In this document: in pieces, positions 31,492-39,863 of the stretch
Position numbering within the stretch: position 1 is the stretch's first letter
How the letters are laid out: every line of letters begins with the position of its first letter
Source: Rodentibacter caecimuris
GTDB lineage: Bacteria > Pseudomonadota > Gammaproteobacteria > Enterobacterales > Pasteurellaceae
Assembly (NCBI RefSeq): GCF_024622045.1
Contig: NZ_JANKBP010000015.1
Length of the DNA stretch: 61,403 nt
Strand: one strand, 5' to 3'
Program-made: the position numbers and the translations under genes
Notes under the pieces: model-generated
Seen by the model: only the letters and a program-made list of their open reading frames with translations
Databases searched by the model: none
What the model was told of the DNA's origin: nothing

Positions 31492-32118
31492 ATGATTGGT
31501 TTAGTCGGTCGTAAAGTTGGTATGACCCGTATCTTCAATGAAGACGGTGTGTCAGTACCAGTTACCGTTATCGAAATCGAAGCCAACCGCGTAACTCAAG
31601 TTAAAACTCTTGAAAACGATGGCTATACTGCAATTCAAGTTACTACAGGTTCTAAAAAAGCGAATCGTATAACTAAGCCTGAAGCAGGTCATTTCGTGAA
31701 AGCAGGTGTTGAAGCTGGTCGCGGTTTATGGGAATTTCGTACTGAAGGTGAAGAATTCACTTTAGGTCAAGAAATCAATGTTGACATCTTCGTAGATGTT
31801 AAAAAAGTTGATGTTACCGGTACTTCTAAAGGTAAAGGTTTCCAAGGTGGTGTTAAACGTTGGAATTTCCGTACTCAAGATGCTACCCACGGTAACTCTT
31901 TATCACATCGTGTACTTGGTTCTATTGGTCAAAACCAAACTCCGGGTCGTGTGTTTAAAGGTAAAAAAATGGCAGGGCATTTGGGTGCTGAGCGTGTAAC
32001 CGTTCAATCACTTGAAGTTGTTCGTGTAGATGCTGAGCGTAAATTACTATTAGTAAAAGGTTCTGTACCTGGTGCAATCAATAGTAATGTTATCGTTAAG
32101 CCGGCAGTTAAAGCATAA
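31492..32118 (+). CDS. rplC: 50S ribosomal protein L3
   Basis: 208 residues. MIGLVGRKVGMTRIF opening and the loop reaching the peptidyl transferase centre (THGNSLSHRVLGSIGQNQTPGR in two parts) are typical; the Gln that PrmB methylates in E. coli lies there. 16 bp after rpsJ. Confidence 0.98.
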   Translation: MIGLVGRKVGMTRIFNEDGVSVPVTVIEIEANRVTQVKTLENDGYTAIQVTTGSKKANRITKPEAGHFVKAGVEAGRGLWEFRTEGEEFTLGQEINVDIFVDVKKVDVTGTSKGKGFQGGVKRWNFRTQDATHGNSLSHRVLGSIGQNQTPGRVFKGKKMAGHLGAERVTVQSLEVVRVDAERKLLLVKGSVPGAINSNVIVKPAVKA

Positions 32119-32133
32119 GTCTAGGAGATAGAG

Positions 32134-32736
32134 ATGGAATTACAAGTTGTAGGTGCAAATGCACTCACTGTTTCTGAAACTACCTTCGGACGTGAGTTTA
32201 ACGAAGCATTGATCCACCAAGTTGTTGTTGCTTATGCAGCAGGTGCGCGTCAAGGTACTCGTGCACAAAAAACTCGTGCTGAAGTGTCTGGTTCAGGTAA
32301 AAAACCTTGGCGTCAAAAAGGTACTGGTCGTGCCCGTTCAGGTGATATCAAATCACCAATCTGGCGTTCTGGTGGTACAACCTTTGCGGCAAAACCACAA
32401 GATCACAGCCAAAAAGTGAACAAAAAAATGTACCGTGGTGCAATTAAAAGCATTCTCTCTGAATTAGTTCGTCAAGACCGCTTAATGGTTGTTGAGAAAT
32501 TTGAGATTGATGCACCAAAAACTAAAGTTTTAGTACAAAAATTAAAAGATTTAGCAGTTGAAGATGCGTTAATTATCACAGCAAGTTTAGATGAAAATCT
32601 GTTCTTAGCAGCGCGTAACTTATATAAAGTTGACGTACGTGATGTGCAAGGTATCGATCCGGTAAGCTTAATCGCTTTTGATAAAGTGATTGTTACTGTT
32701 GATGCTGTGAAACAAATTGAGGAGATCTTAGCATGA
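32134..32736 (+). CDS. rplD: 50S ribosomal protein L4
   Basis: 200 residues. The exit-tunnel loop GSGKKPWRQKGTGRARSGD lies around residues 55-75. In E. coli L4 represses this operon through the leader, and a candidate attenuator is visible upstream. It overlaps rplW by four bases. Confidence 0.98.
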   Translation: MELQVVGANALTVSETTFGREFNEALIHQVVVAYAAGARQGTRAQKTRAEVSGSGKKPWRQKGTGRARSGDIKSPIWRSGGTTFAAKPQDHSQKVNKKMYRGAIKSILSELVRQDRLMVVEKFEIDAPKTKVLVQKLKDLAVEDALIITASLDENLFLAARNLYKVDVRDVQGIDPVSLIAFDKVIVTVDAVKQIEEILA

Positions 32737-33032
32737 GTCAAGAACGTTTGCTGAGCGTGCTTCGTGCACCGCACATCTCTGAAAAAGCAACTAACAATGC
32801 TGAAAAATCTAACACTGTTGTACTTAAAGTTGCTTTGGATGCAAACAAAGCTGAAATTGCTGCAGCTGTTGCTCAATTATTTGAAGTAAAAGTAGATTCA
32901 GTTCGTACTGTGGTTGTTAAAGGTAAAACCAAACGCCGTGGTACTAAAATGGGTCGTCGCAGCGACTGGAAAAAAGCTTATGTAACTTTAGCCGAAGGCC
33001 AAAATTTGGACTTCGTGGACAGTGCAGAGTAA
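32733..33032 (+). CDS. rplW: 50S ribosomal protein L23
   Basis: 99 residues. PHISEKAT near the start and the VKGKTKRRGTKMGRRSDWKK tail loop are typical. It sits at the tunnel exit and is the docking site for trigger factor and SRP. It overlaps rplD (ATGA) and precedes rplB by 17 bp. Confidence 0.98.
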   Translation: MSQERLLSVLRAPHISEKATNNAEKSNTVVLKVALDANKAEIAAAVAQLFEVKVDSVRTVVVKGKTKRRGTKMGRRSDWKKAYVTLAEGQNLDFVDSAE

Positions 33033-33049
33033 TCGGAGGAGAATAAAGA

Positions 33050-33871
33050 ATGGCTATCGTTAAATGTAAGCCGACCTCCGCTGGTCGTCGTCACGTTGTT
33101 AAAATCGTGAACCCTGAATTACACAAGGGGAAACCTTACGCACCATTACTAGATGCTAAATCTAAAACCGGTGGTCGTAACAACTATGGTCGTATTACAA
33201 CTCGTCACATTGGTGGCGGTCATAAGCAACACTACCGTTTAATCGATTTCAAACGTAACAAGTTAGATATCCCAGCGGTTGTTGAGCGTTTAGAATATGA
33301 TCCAAACCGCTCTGCTAACATCGCTTTAGTGCTTTATAAAGACGGTGAACGTCGTTATATCTTAGCACCTAAAGGATTGTCAGTAGGCGATCAAATTCAA
33401 GCTGGTGTAAACTCACCAATCAAAGTGGGTAATGCGTTACCAATGCGTAATATTCCGGTTGGTTCAACAGTACATAACGTTGAATTAAAACCAGGTAAAG
33501 GTGGTCAAATTGCCCGTTCTGCCGGCGCATATGTACAGATCATTGCACGTGAAGGAAACTATGTGACCTTACGTTTACGTTCAGGTGAAATGCGTAAAGT
33601 ATTAGCGGAATGTGTTGCGACAATTGGTGAAGTTGGTAACTCAGAGCATATGCTTCGCGTATTGGGTAAAGCTGGTGCTAGTCGCTGGAGAGGTATTCGC
33701 CCAACAGTTCGTGGTACTGCAATGAACCCGGTTGACCATCCACACGGTGGTGGTGAAGGTCGTAACTTTGGTAAACATCCAGTCACACCTTGGGGCGTTC
33801 AAACCAAAGGTAAGAAAACTCGTCACAACAAACGTACCGATAAATATATCGTACGTCGTCGTGGCAAATAA
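33050..33871 (+). CDS. rplB: 50S ribosomal protein L2
   Basis: 273 residues, needed for subunit joining and the peptidyl transferase centre. The conserved GRNNYGRITTRHIGGGHKQH and NPVDHPHGGGEGRN (with its essential His) are present, ending in KRTDKYIVRRRGK. Strong GGAGGAG ribosome site. Confidence 0.98.
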   Translation: MAIVKCKPTSAGRRHVVKIVNPELHKGKPYAPLLDAKSKTGGRNNYGRITTRHIGGGHKQHYRLIDFKRNKLDIPAVVERLEYDPNRSANIALVLYKDGERRYILAPKGLSVGDQIQAGVNSPIKVGNALPMRNIPVGSTVHNVELKPGKGGQIARSAGAYVQIIAREGNYVTLRLRSGEMRKVLAECVATIGEVGNSEHMLRVLGKAGASRWRGIRPTVRGTAMNPVDHPHGGGEGRNFGKHPVTPWGVQTKGKKTRHNKRTDKYIVRRRGK

Positions 33872-33896
33872 TAGATTAAATTAAAGAGGATTAGCC

Positions 33897-34172
33897 ATGC
33901 CACGTTCTCTCAAGAAAGGTCCTTTCCTTGACCTACACTTGTTGAAGAAGGTAGAGAAGGCGGTGGAAAGCGGGGATAAAAAACCAATCAAAACTTGGTC
34001 CCGTCGTTCAATGATCATTCCATCAATGATCGGATTGACCATCGCAGTCCATAATGGTCGTCAGCATGTTCCAGTTTATGTATCTGATGAAATGATCGGT
34101 CATAAATTAGGTGAATTTGCACCGACTCGTACATACCGCGGTCACGCGGCAGATAAGAAAGCTAAGAAATAA
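33897..34172 (+). CDS. rpsS: 30S ribosomal protein S19
   Basis: 91 residues. [20 protein letters not shown] at the start and [17 protein letters not shown] at the end are standard. It contacts the tRNA and the S13 side of the 30S head. 25 bp after rplB with an AGAGGA ribosome site. Confidence 0.98.
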
Positions 34173-34183
34173 GAGGTAAATAG

Positions 34184-34516
34184 ATGGAAACTATTGCAAA
34201 ACATCGTTACGCTCGCACTTCTGCCCAAAAAGCTCGCTTAGTTGCCGATTTAATTCGTGGTAAAAAAGTTGCGCAAGCATTAGAAATCTTAACTTTCACT
34301 AACAAAAAAGCAGCGTCTTTAGTGAAGAAAGTTTTGGAATCTGCTATTGCAAACGCAGAGCACAATGATGGTGCAGATATTGATGATCTTAAAGTTGCTA
34401 AAATCTTCGTAGATGAAGGTCCTAGCATGAAACGTGTTATGCCACGTGCTAAAGGTCGTGCAGATCGTATTTTAAAACGTACTAGCCACATCACTGTGGT
34501 TGTGTCGGATCGTTAA
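34184..34516 (+). CDS. rplV: 50S ribosomal protein L22
   Basis: 110 residues. KHRYARTSAQKARLVADLIRG in two parts at the N-terminus, and the tunnel-lining hairpin (FVDEGPSMKRVMPRAKGRAD), the site where macrolide-resistance changes occur in other species. No insertion or deletion is visible there. 11 bp after rpsS. Confidence 0.98.
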   Translation: METIAKHRYARTSAQKARLVADLIRGKKVAQALEILTFTNKKAASLVKKVLESAIANAEHNDGADIDDLKVAKIFVDEGPSMKRVMPRAKGRADRILKRTSHITVVVSDR

Positions 34517-34533
34517 TCAGTAGGAGAATAGCA

Positions 34534-35241
34534 ATGGGTCAAAAAGTACATCCACATGGTATTCGCCTAGGTATTGTTAAACCTTGGAGCTCTACTTGGT
34601 TCGCGAATACACAAGACTTCGCTAACAATCTTGAAGGCGATTTCAAAGTACGCAAATTCTTAAATAAAGAATTAGCAAATGCTTCAGTTTCACGTATTAC
34701 GATTGAGCGTCCGGCTAAAAGTATTCGTGTAACTATTCACACAGCTCGTCCTGGTATCGTAATCGGTAAAAAAGGTGAAGATGTTGAAAAATTACGTAAC
34801 GCAGTATCTAAAATTGCTGGCGTTCCGGCTCAAATTAACATTGCTGAAGTGAAAAAACCTGAATTAGATGCGAAATTAGTTGCAGAAAGCATCGCTTCTC
34901 AATTAGAACGTCGTGTTATGTTCCGTCGCGCGATGAAACGTGCGGTACAAAGCGCAATGCGTTTAGGTGCGAAAGGTATCAAAGTTGAGGTTAGCGGTCG
35001 TTTAGGTGGTGCAGAAATTGCACGTTCAGAATGGTATCGTGAAGGCCGTGTACCTCTCCATACTCTTCGTGCAGACATCGATTATAACACTGCAGAAGCA
35101 CACACAACTTACGGCGTAATCGGCGTAAAAGTGTGGATCTTCAAAGGTGAGATTCTTGGTGGAATGGCTGCCGTTGCGCAATCAGAACAACAACCTGCCG
35201 ACAAGCCGAGAAAGGCTCCGCGCGGTAAAGGTCGTAAGTAA
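34534..35241 (+). CDS. rpsC: 30S ribosomal protein S3
   Basis: 235 residues. MGQKVHPHGIRLGIVK opening, the KH domain with GIVIGKKGEDVEKLR, then SGRLGGAEIARSEW. It lines the mRNA entry channel. The C-terminal tail is basic and Pro-rich. 17 bp after rplV. Confidence 0.98.
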   Translation: MGQKVHPHGIRLGIVKPWSSTWFANTQDFANNLEGDFKVRKFLNKELANASVSRITIERPAKSIRVTIHTARPGIVIGKKGEDVEKLRNAVSKIAGVPAQINIAEVKKPELDAKLVAESIASQLERRVMFRRAMKRAVQSAMRLGAKGIKVEVSGRLGGAEIARSEWYREGRVPLHTLRADIDYNTAEAHTTYGVIGVKVWIFKGEILGGMAAVAQSEQQPADKPRKAPRGKGRK

Positions 35242-35254
35242 GGAGAAACGCTAA

Positions 35255-35665
35255 ATGTTGCAACCAAAACGTACAAAATTCCGTAAAGTTCACAAAGGCC
35301 GCAACCGTGGTATCGCAAATGGTACTGAAGTGAGCTTTGGTACTTACGGTTTAAAAGCAGTTGGTCGTTGCCGTTTAACCGCTCGTCAAATTGAAGCGGC
35401 ACGTCGTGCGATGTCTCGTGCGGTAAAACGTCAAGGTAAAATCTGGATTCGTGTATTCCCAGATAAACCAATTACTGAAAAACCATTAGAAGTCCGTATG
35501 GGTAAAGGTAAAGGTAACGTTGAATACTGGGTAGCCTTAATCCAACCGGGTAAAGTGCTTTATGAAATGGATGGTGTGTCTGAAGAAGTGGCAAGAAATG
35601 CTTTTGCATTAGCAGCAGCAAAATTGCCGGTTAAGACTACCTTCGTAACTAAGACGGTGATGTAA
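35255..35665 (+). CDS. rplP: 50S ribosomal protein L16
   Basis: 136 residues. MLQPKRTKFRKVHKGRNRG and the GKGKGNVEYWVALIQPGKV block are typical. It contains the Arg (IWIRVFPDKP region) hydroxylated by RoxA in E. coli. It helps place tRNA in the A site. Its last base overlaps the rpmC start (TAATG). Confidence 0.98.
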   Translation: MLQPKRTKFRKVHKGRNRGIANGTEVSFGTYGLKAVGRCRLTARQIEAARRAMSRAVKRQGKIWIRVFPDKPITEKPLEVRMGKGKGNVEYWVALIQPGKVLYEMDGVSEEVARNAFALAAAKLPVKTTFVTKTVM

Positions 35666-35856
35666 TGAAAGCTCAAGATTTACGTACAAAAAGTGTTGAA
35701 GAGCTGAATGCTGAATTATTAAACCTTCTAGGTGAACAATTCAAATTGCGTATGCAAACAGCCACCGGTCAGCTTCAACAAACCCATCAGGCTAAACAAG
35801 TGCGTCGTGATATTGCACGTGTAAAAACTGTATTAACCGAAAAGGCGGGTGAGTAA
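35665..35856 (+). CDS. rpmC: 50S ribosomal protein L29
   Basis: 63 residues in a two-helix hairpin ([20 protein letters not shown], then [17 protein letters not shown]). Overlaps both neighbours by one base (TAATG), so translation is coupled rplP-rpmC-rpsQ. Confidence 0.98.
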
Positions 35857-36113
35857 TGACTGATAAAATTCGTAGCGTACAAGGTAAAGTTGTTAGCGAC
35901 AAAATGGAAAAATCTTTCGTTGTTGCAATTGAACGTAAGGTAAAACATCCGTTATACGGTAAATTTATCCGTCGTACAACAAAATTACACGTACACGATG
36001 AAAACAATGAAGCCAAAGTTGGTGATACCGTAGAGATTCGCGAGTGCCGCCCTCTATCAAAAACCAAGTCTTGGACATTAGTTCGTGTTGTTGAAAAAGC
36101 GGTTATTGCTTAA
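35856..36113 (+). CDS. rpsQ: 30S ribosomal protein S17
   Basis: 85 residues. [21 protein letters not shown] and [19 protein letters not shown] are the standard S17 blocks. Last gene of the operon here: a strong terminator follows at once, and rplN (start of the spc operon) is not downstream in this window. Confidence 0.98.
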
Positions 36114-36131
36114 TTCACAATCGTAAAGAAT

Positions 36132-36166
36132 AAAAGCCAATGGTATATAATACCATTGGCTTTTTT
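36132..36166 (+). terminator. S10 operon terminator
   Basis: AAAGCCAATGGTAT and its complement form a 14-bp stem with a short AT loop, followed by TTTTTT. Confidence 0.92.
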
Positions 36167-36254
36167 AATTACTGTATCCTATTGATTAAAAGAGTTTCAT
36201 GTATTAAATTCAGGTTTATTCATTATCAATGACTTATCTAAAGTAAAATTGATT

Positions 36255-36506
36255 ATGGATAAAGTTATACAATACAGATTTATGGAAGACAGGCATGGCG
36301 ATCAACCGTTTTTTAATGTTGCTTTATATAACTCGGATCTTGATATTAATACCTTGAATCATATAGGTCATTTAGGATTCTCTCTTTCGAATTATGATTC
36401 ATTTAAAAATTTAGATAAAGTGTTAATTCATTACAATATCGGTGTCGGTTACACTTCTAAACTGGATTTAATGAAAGAAACTTGGGCATATATAAATCGA
36501 ATATAA
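36255..36506 (+). CDS. Small unknown protein, 83 residues
   Basis: I do not recognise the family. From the ATG at 36255 (a TTG at 36249 is the only earlier option) the protein is 83 residues, slightly acidic, rich in Asn, Asp, Tyr and Ile, with no signal peptide or membrane helix. The sequence (MDKVIQYRFMEDRHGDQPFF at the start; ETWAYINRI at the end) looks like a compact alpha/beta protein. The ribosome site is weak (TAAAGTAAAATTG). It stands alone between two strong terminators, which supports an independent transcription unit. It sits where the spc operon would follow in many relatives. Confidence 0.55.
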   Translation: MDKVIQYRFMEDRHGDQPFFNVALYNSDLDINTLNHIGHLGFSLSNYDSFKNLDKVLIHYNIGVGYTSKLDLMKETWAYINRI

Positions 36507-36508
36507 TA

Positions 36509-36537
36509 AAAAAGACGAACAGATGTTCGTCTTTTTT
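36509..36537. terminator. Bidirectional terminator before fis
   Basis: AAAGACGAAC and GTTCGTCTTT form a 10-bp stem with loop AGAT, flanked by A-run and T-run, so it can work for the small gene and for fis. Confidence 0.9.
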
Positions 36538-36559
36538 GTTTAACCTAAAATATTAAAGA

Positions 36560-36859
36560 TTAACCCATACCGTATTTTTTCAATTTTTTACGTAAAGTAC
36601 CACGGTTGATACCAAGCATATTGGCCGCACGGGTTTGGTTGCCGCGAGTATATTGCATAACCATATCTAACATTGGGTGTTCAACTTCCGCTAATACTAA
36701 TTCGTAAAGATCATTCACATCTTGACCATCTAACTGCGATAAATAATTGCGCAATGCTTGTTTGACAGAATCACGTAATGGTTTATTGGTTACTTGTGAC
36801 TGAGAGTTTAAAACTGAAACGGTTAATGCTTCAGATGGATTACGTTGTTGTTCTAACAT
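36560..36859 (-). CDS. fis: DNA-binding protein Fis
   Basis: 99-residue nucleoid protein and growth-phase regulator of stable-RNA genes. The C-terminal helix-turn-helix NQTRAANMLGINRGTLRKKL is nearly identical to that of E. coli. The N-terminal beta-hairpin region (needed for Hin/Gin activation) is present (SEALTVSVLNSQSQVTNKPL). It follows dusB with a 7-bp overlap, the conserved dusB-fis operon. Confidence 0.98.
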   Translation of the reverse strand: MLEQQRNPSEALTVSVLNSQSQVTNKPLRDSVKQALRNYLSQLDGQDVNDLYELVLAEVEHPMLDMVMQYTRGNQTRAANMLGINRGTLRKKLKKYGMG

Positions 36860-37833
36860 TTTTCTTTATCCAAAATTGAATTTAAAAAATCCTCTAACAC
36901 AATAAGTTGCTCTTTGGCATCACTAATTGTGTTAAAAGCCTGTCTAAAAACGGAATCGGGTTGAATTCCCTGTAAATACCACGCCACGTGTTTGCGTGCA
37001 ATGCGGTAACCTTTTTGTTCACCATAGAATTGGTGTAATTCTTGAATATGACGCAAAATTTGACCGCACTTTTCACTTAAACTTGGCGTTTGTGTTATCG
37101 AATCATACTCAATTAGGCTCTCTACAGCTTGGAATAGCCATGGATTACCTAATGCTGCACGACCGATCATAATTGCATCAGCACCCGTATAATCAAGTAC
37201 TGCTTTTGCTTTCGCGGCGGAATCAATATCTCCATTCGCAATTACAGGAATAGAAATAGTTTGTTTAACCGAGCGAATATTGTCGTATTCGGCTTCCCCT
37301 TCAAAAAGGCATTCTCGCGTTCGCCCATGAATGGTTAAAGCCTGAACACCGGATTGTTCGGCAATTTTGCCGATTTGTACGCAATTTCGATTGGATTTAT
37401 CCCAGCCTGTGCGAATTTTTAAAGTGACCGGCACATCAACTGCACTGACCACTTCCCGTAGAATTTTTTCTACCAGTTCGGGAAACTGTAACAAAGCGGA
37501 ACCTGCCAGTTTACGATTGACTTTTTTGGAGGGGCATCCCATATTGATATCAATAATTTCTGCACCGTATTCCACGTTTACGGCGGCAGCTTTTGCCATT
37601 TCCAGCGGATCGGAACCCGCAATTTGCACGGCATTAATACCCAGTTCATCGCTATGTGCCAAACGCAGTCTCGATTTTTCAGTATGCCAAACTTGTGGGT
37701 TCGTGGACATCATTTCTGAAAAGGTCAGACCAGCACCATAATGCGCACATAGGCGACGAAAAGGTTTATCGGTAATGCCTGCCATGGGCGCAAGTAAAAC
37801 ACGGTTTTTTAATTGGTATGAACCGATTTGCAT
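36853..37833 (-). CDS. dusB: tRNA-dihydrouridine synthase B
   Basis: A 326-residue FMN-dependent reductase that makes dihydrouridine in tRNA. TIM-barrel motifs: VLLAPMAGITDKPFR at the start, MGCPSKKVN with catalytic Cys100, IHGRTRE, and IANGDI/IMIGRAALGNPW for FMN phosphate binding. First gene of dusB-fis, with its promoter 70-98 bp upstream. An uptake signal lies inside at about 37059. Confidence 0.97.
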   Translation of the reverse strand: MQIGSYQLKNRVLLAPMAGITDKPFRRLCAHYGAGLTFSEMMSTNPQVWHTEKSRLRLAHSDELGINAVQIAGSDPLEMAKAAAVNVEYGAEIIDINMGCPSKKVNRKLAGSALLQFPELVEKILREVVSAVDVPVTLKIRTGWDKSNRNCVQIGKIAEQSGVQALTIHGRTRECLFEGEAEYDNIRSVKQTISIPVIANGDIDSAAKAKAVLDYTGADAIMIGRAALGNPWLFQAVESLIEYDSITQTPSLSEKCGQILRHIQELHQFYGEQKGYRIARKHVAWYLQGIQPDSVFRQAFNTISDAKEQLIVLEDFLNSILDKEKC

Positions 37834-37903
37834 TTTACCTTTACCACCTCAAAAGCCTAAATCCTAGTATTATCGAACAGAGCTATAATCGACAAGGCGT
37901 GCT

Positions 37904-37931
37904 ATGATACGCATTTTGCATTTATTTGCAA
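37904..37931 (-). promoter_or_regulatory. dusB-fis promoter
   Basis: On the minus strand: -35 TTGCAA (37926-37931), 16-bp spacer, -10 TATCAT (37904-37909), then AGCACGCC. A GC-rich discriminator like this is also known for the stringently controlled E. coli fis promoter. Confidence 0.7.
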
Positions 37932-37979
37932 GGCGAATTTTGTTCAAAAAATACACTTTTTTTGATTGACAACAAGAAA

Positions 37980-38867
37980 TTAAACTATTTTTAGCTTGCC
38001 TGTAATACGACACCATTCTTCACGCACTGCCATAGGATCTAAAGTAAAGGTTTGTGCGTAGCTTTCACATACGGATTGGGCTTGCGTTTCTAAAATACCG
38101 GATAAGCCAAGTTCGCCGTTTTCTTTTACGAGCTGGCTAATCACCGGATAAAGCTCTTTTAACGGACCGGCAAGAATATTGGCAACGACAATATCTGCTT
38201 TTAGATCCGTCGGTTTTTCATCGGATAAAAATAATTGCAAGCGATCCGCCACACCGTTTTGTTCCGCATTATTACGGCTGGCAAGGATTGCTTGCGGATC
38301 GATATCAATTCCGACCGCACTTTTGGCACCGAGCTTTAATGCTGCAATAGCTAAAATGCCTGAGCCACAGCCAAAATCAATCACCGTTTTGCCTTTTAAA
38401 TCTAAGCCGTCTAACCATTCTAGACAGAGTGCTGTTGTCGGATGTGTACCGGTGCCAAATGCGAGACCGGGATCGAGCATGACATTGACGGCATTTTCAT
38501 CAGGCACTTCACGCCAACTTGGGCAAATCCATAAACGTTTGCCAAATTGCATTGGGTGGAAATTATCCATCCATTCCCGTTCCCAATCTTTGTCCTCAAT
38601 TTGTTCGATCTTATAGGCAGTATCTCCATCCAAATGACCCATTTGATGAAGCAGATCGACAATTTCTATCATGTTGGTTTCTGCATCAAACAGTGCCATC
38701 ACATCTGTATTACCCCAAAGGCGGGTTTCACCGGGTAGCGGTTCAAAAATTGGCGTATCTTGACTATCCATGAAGGTAACGGAAACGGCACCGATTTCTT
38801 CGAGAAAATCGCTCATTTTTTCTGCTTTTTCATTTGTGCTGTTTAGGCGAATTTGAATCCAAGCCAT
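37980..38867 (-). CDS. prmA: Ribosomal protein L11 methyltransferase
   Basis: 295 residues, as in E. coli PrmA (293). N-terminal substrate-recognition domain (MAWIQIRLNSTNEKAEKMSD) and a SAM-binding domain with DFGCGSGILAIAALKLGA and VGIDIDPQAI, then VVANILAGPL (motif IV). Trimethylates L11 lysines and N-terminus. It lies upstream of dusB-fis, as in enterics. Confidence 0.96.
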   Translation of the reverse strand: MAWIQIRLNSTNEKAEKMSDFLEEIGAVSVTFMDSQDTPIFEPLPGETRLWGNTDVMALFDAETNMIEIVDLLHQMGHLDGDTAYKIEQIEDKDWEREWMDNFHPMQFGKRLWICPSWREVPDENAVNVMLDPGLAFGTGTHPTTALCLEWLDGLDLKGKTVIDFGCGSGILAIAALKLGAKSAVGIDIDPQAILASRNNAEQNGVADRLQLFLSDEKPTDLKADIVVANILAGPLKELYPVISQLVKENGELGLSGILETQAQSVCESYAQTFTLDPMAVREEWCRITGKLKIV

Positions 38868-38898
38868 GTGTTTTCCTTAATTCTATAAAAATGGGACA

Positions 38899-39771
38899 TT
38901 ATACCGATTTTTTCAAAAATTTCGGCAGTAAAGTCGAGCCAAGGGTGGCAAGTATGATGAGTGTGATACCAAGTGCGGTGGAAAATGAGAGCGTTTCACC
39001 GAGTAAAACCACTGCAAATAAAATACCGAATAAAGGCTCAAGAGAAACTAAAATACCTGAAAGATTAGGAGCCACACTATTTAAGCCTTTGTTCCATAGC
39101 CAATAGGCAAGCCAACTACAACCGATGGCAAGATAAAATAGCCCGGCGATACCGTAACCGCTTAGGTTGATTTCCCAGCTTTCTGTCAAAATCAGCGTGA
39201 AGGGCAGTGTGGTCATTGTTCCTAATACAATAGTCACTGCGGTGTAGGCTTGTGTGGAGACTTTTGCCACGACAGCACGTGTCCAACGCAATACGCTAGC
39301 AAAAACTACACCGGCACACAGCACTAATAGGCAGCCGAATAGGCTGATTTCATTGATTCCCTCATTGTTTTGTCCTCCATTGATCATCACTGCAACTCCT
39401 ACAAATGCGATAGCACCGAAGAGCCAATGAAACCATTTGGCTTTGTCTTTAAAAAAGAAATGACCGACAAACACCACCAGTAGCGGTTCAAGCCCAATCA
39501 TCGTGACGGCACTGGTGGCAGAGGTATATTTTAAACCGATAAATTGCAGTAAGAAAACGGCAGTATAGTTAAGAAAGGCAAGCCACCAAAGCTGCTTGCG
39601 CATGGACTTGTCTATTTTTTTCCAACGGCGTAAAAAGAGGGGGAACACGAAAATCATCGCAATAATTAACCGCACTTGGACAATAAGCACAGGATCCATC
39701 ATCGAATAGGTGAATTTTGCGGCGATTAATGAACTGCTCCAAAGGAGCAGAGCGATAATTTGGTAGATCAT
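38899..39771 (-). CDS. EamA/DMT-family transporter
   Basis: A membrane protein of about 290 residues with ten hydrophobic helices in two EamA repeats (LLWSSSLIAAKF near the start; SLEPLFGILFAVVLLGE near the end, a typical EamA repeat motif). The ATG at 39771 has a GGA site upstream; a TTG at 39792 would add seven residues and falls in an uptake signal. The substrate is unknown: metabolite or amino-acid efflux is usual for the family. It lies between panF and prmA, which are adjacent in E. coli. Confidence 0.82.
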   Translation of the reverse strand: MIYQIIALLLWSSSLIAAKFTYSMMDPVLIVQVRLIIAMIFVFPLFLRRWKKIDKSMRKQLWWLAFLNYTAVFLLQFIGLKYTSATSAVTMIGLEPLLVVFVGHFFFKDKAKWFHWLFGAIAFVGVAVMINGGQNNEGINEISLFGCLLVLCAGVVFASVLRWTRAVVAKVSTQAYTAVTIVLGTMTTLPFTLILTESWEINLSGYGIAGLFYLAIGCSWLAYWLWNKGLNSVAPNLSGILVSLEPLFGILFAVVLLGETLSFSTALGITLIILATLGSTLLPKFLKKSV

Positions 39772-39863
39772 AGATATTCCGTTATTTTTCAAGTGCGGTC
39801 ACAAAAAACAAGTTTTTTGAACGTTGACTTTACCAATGGCTCCAAAGGAGTGAATCAATCACT

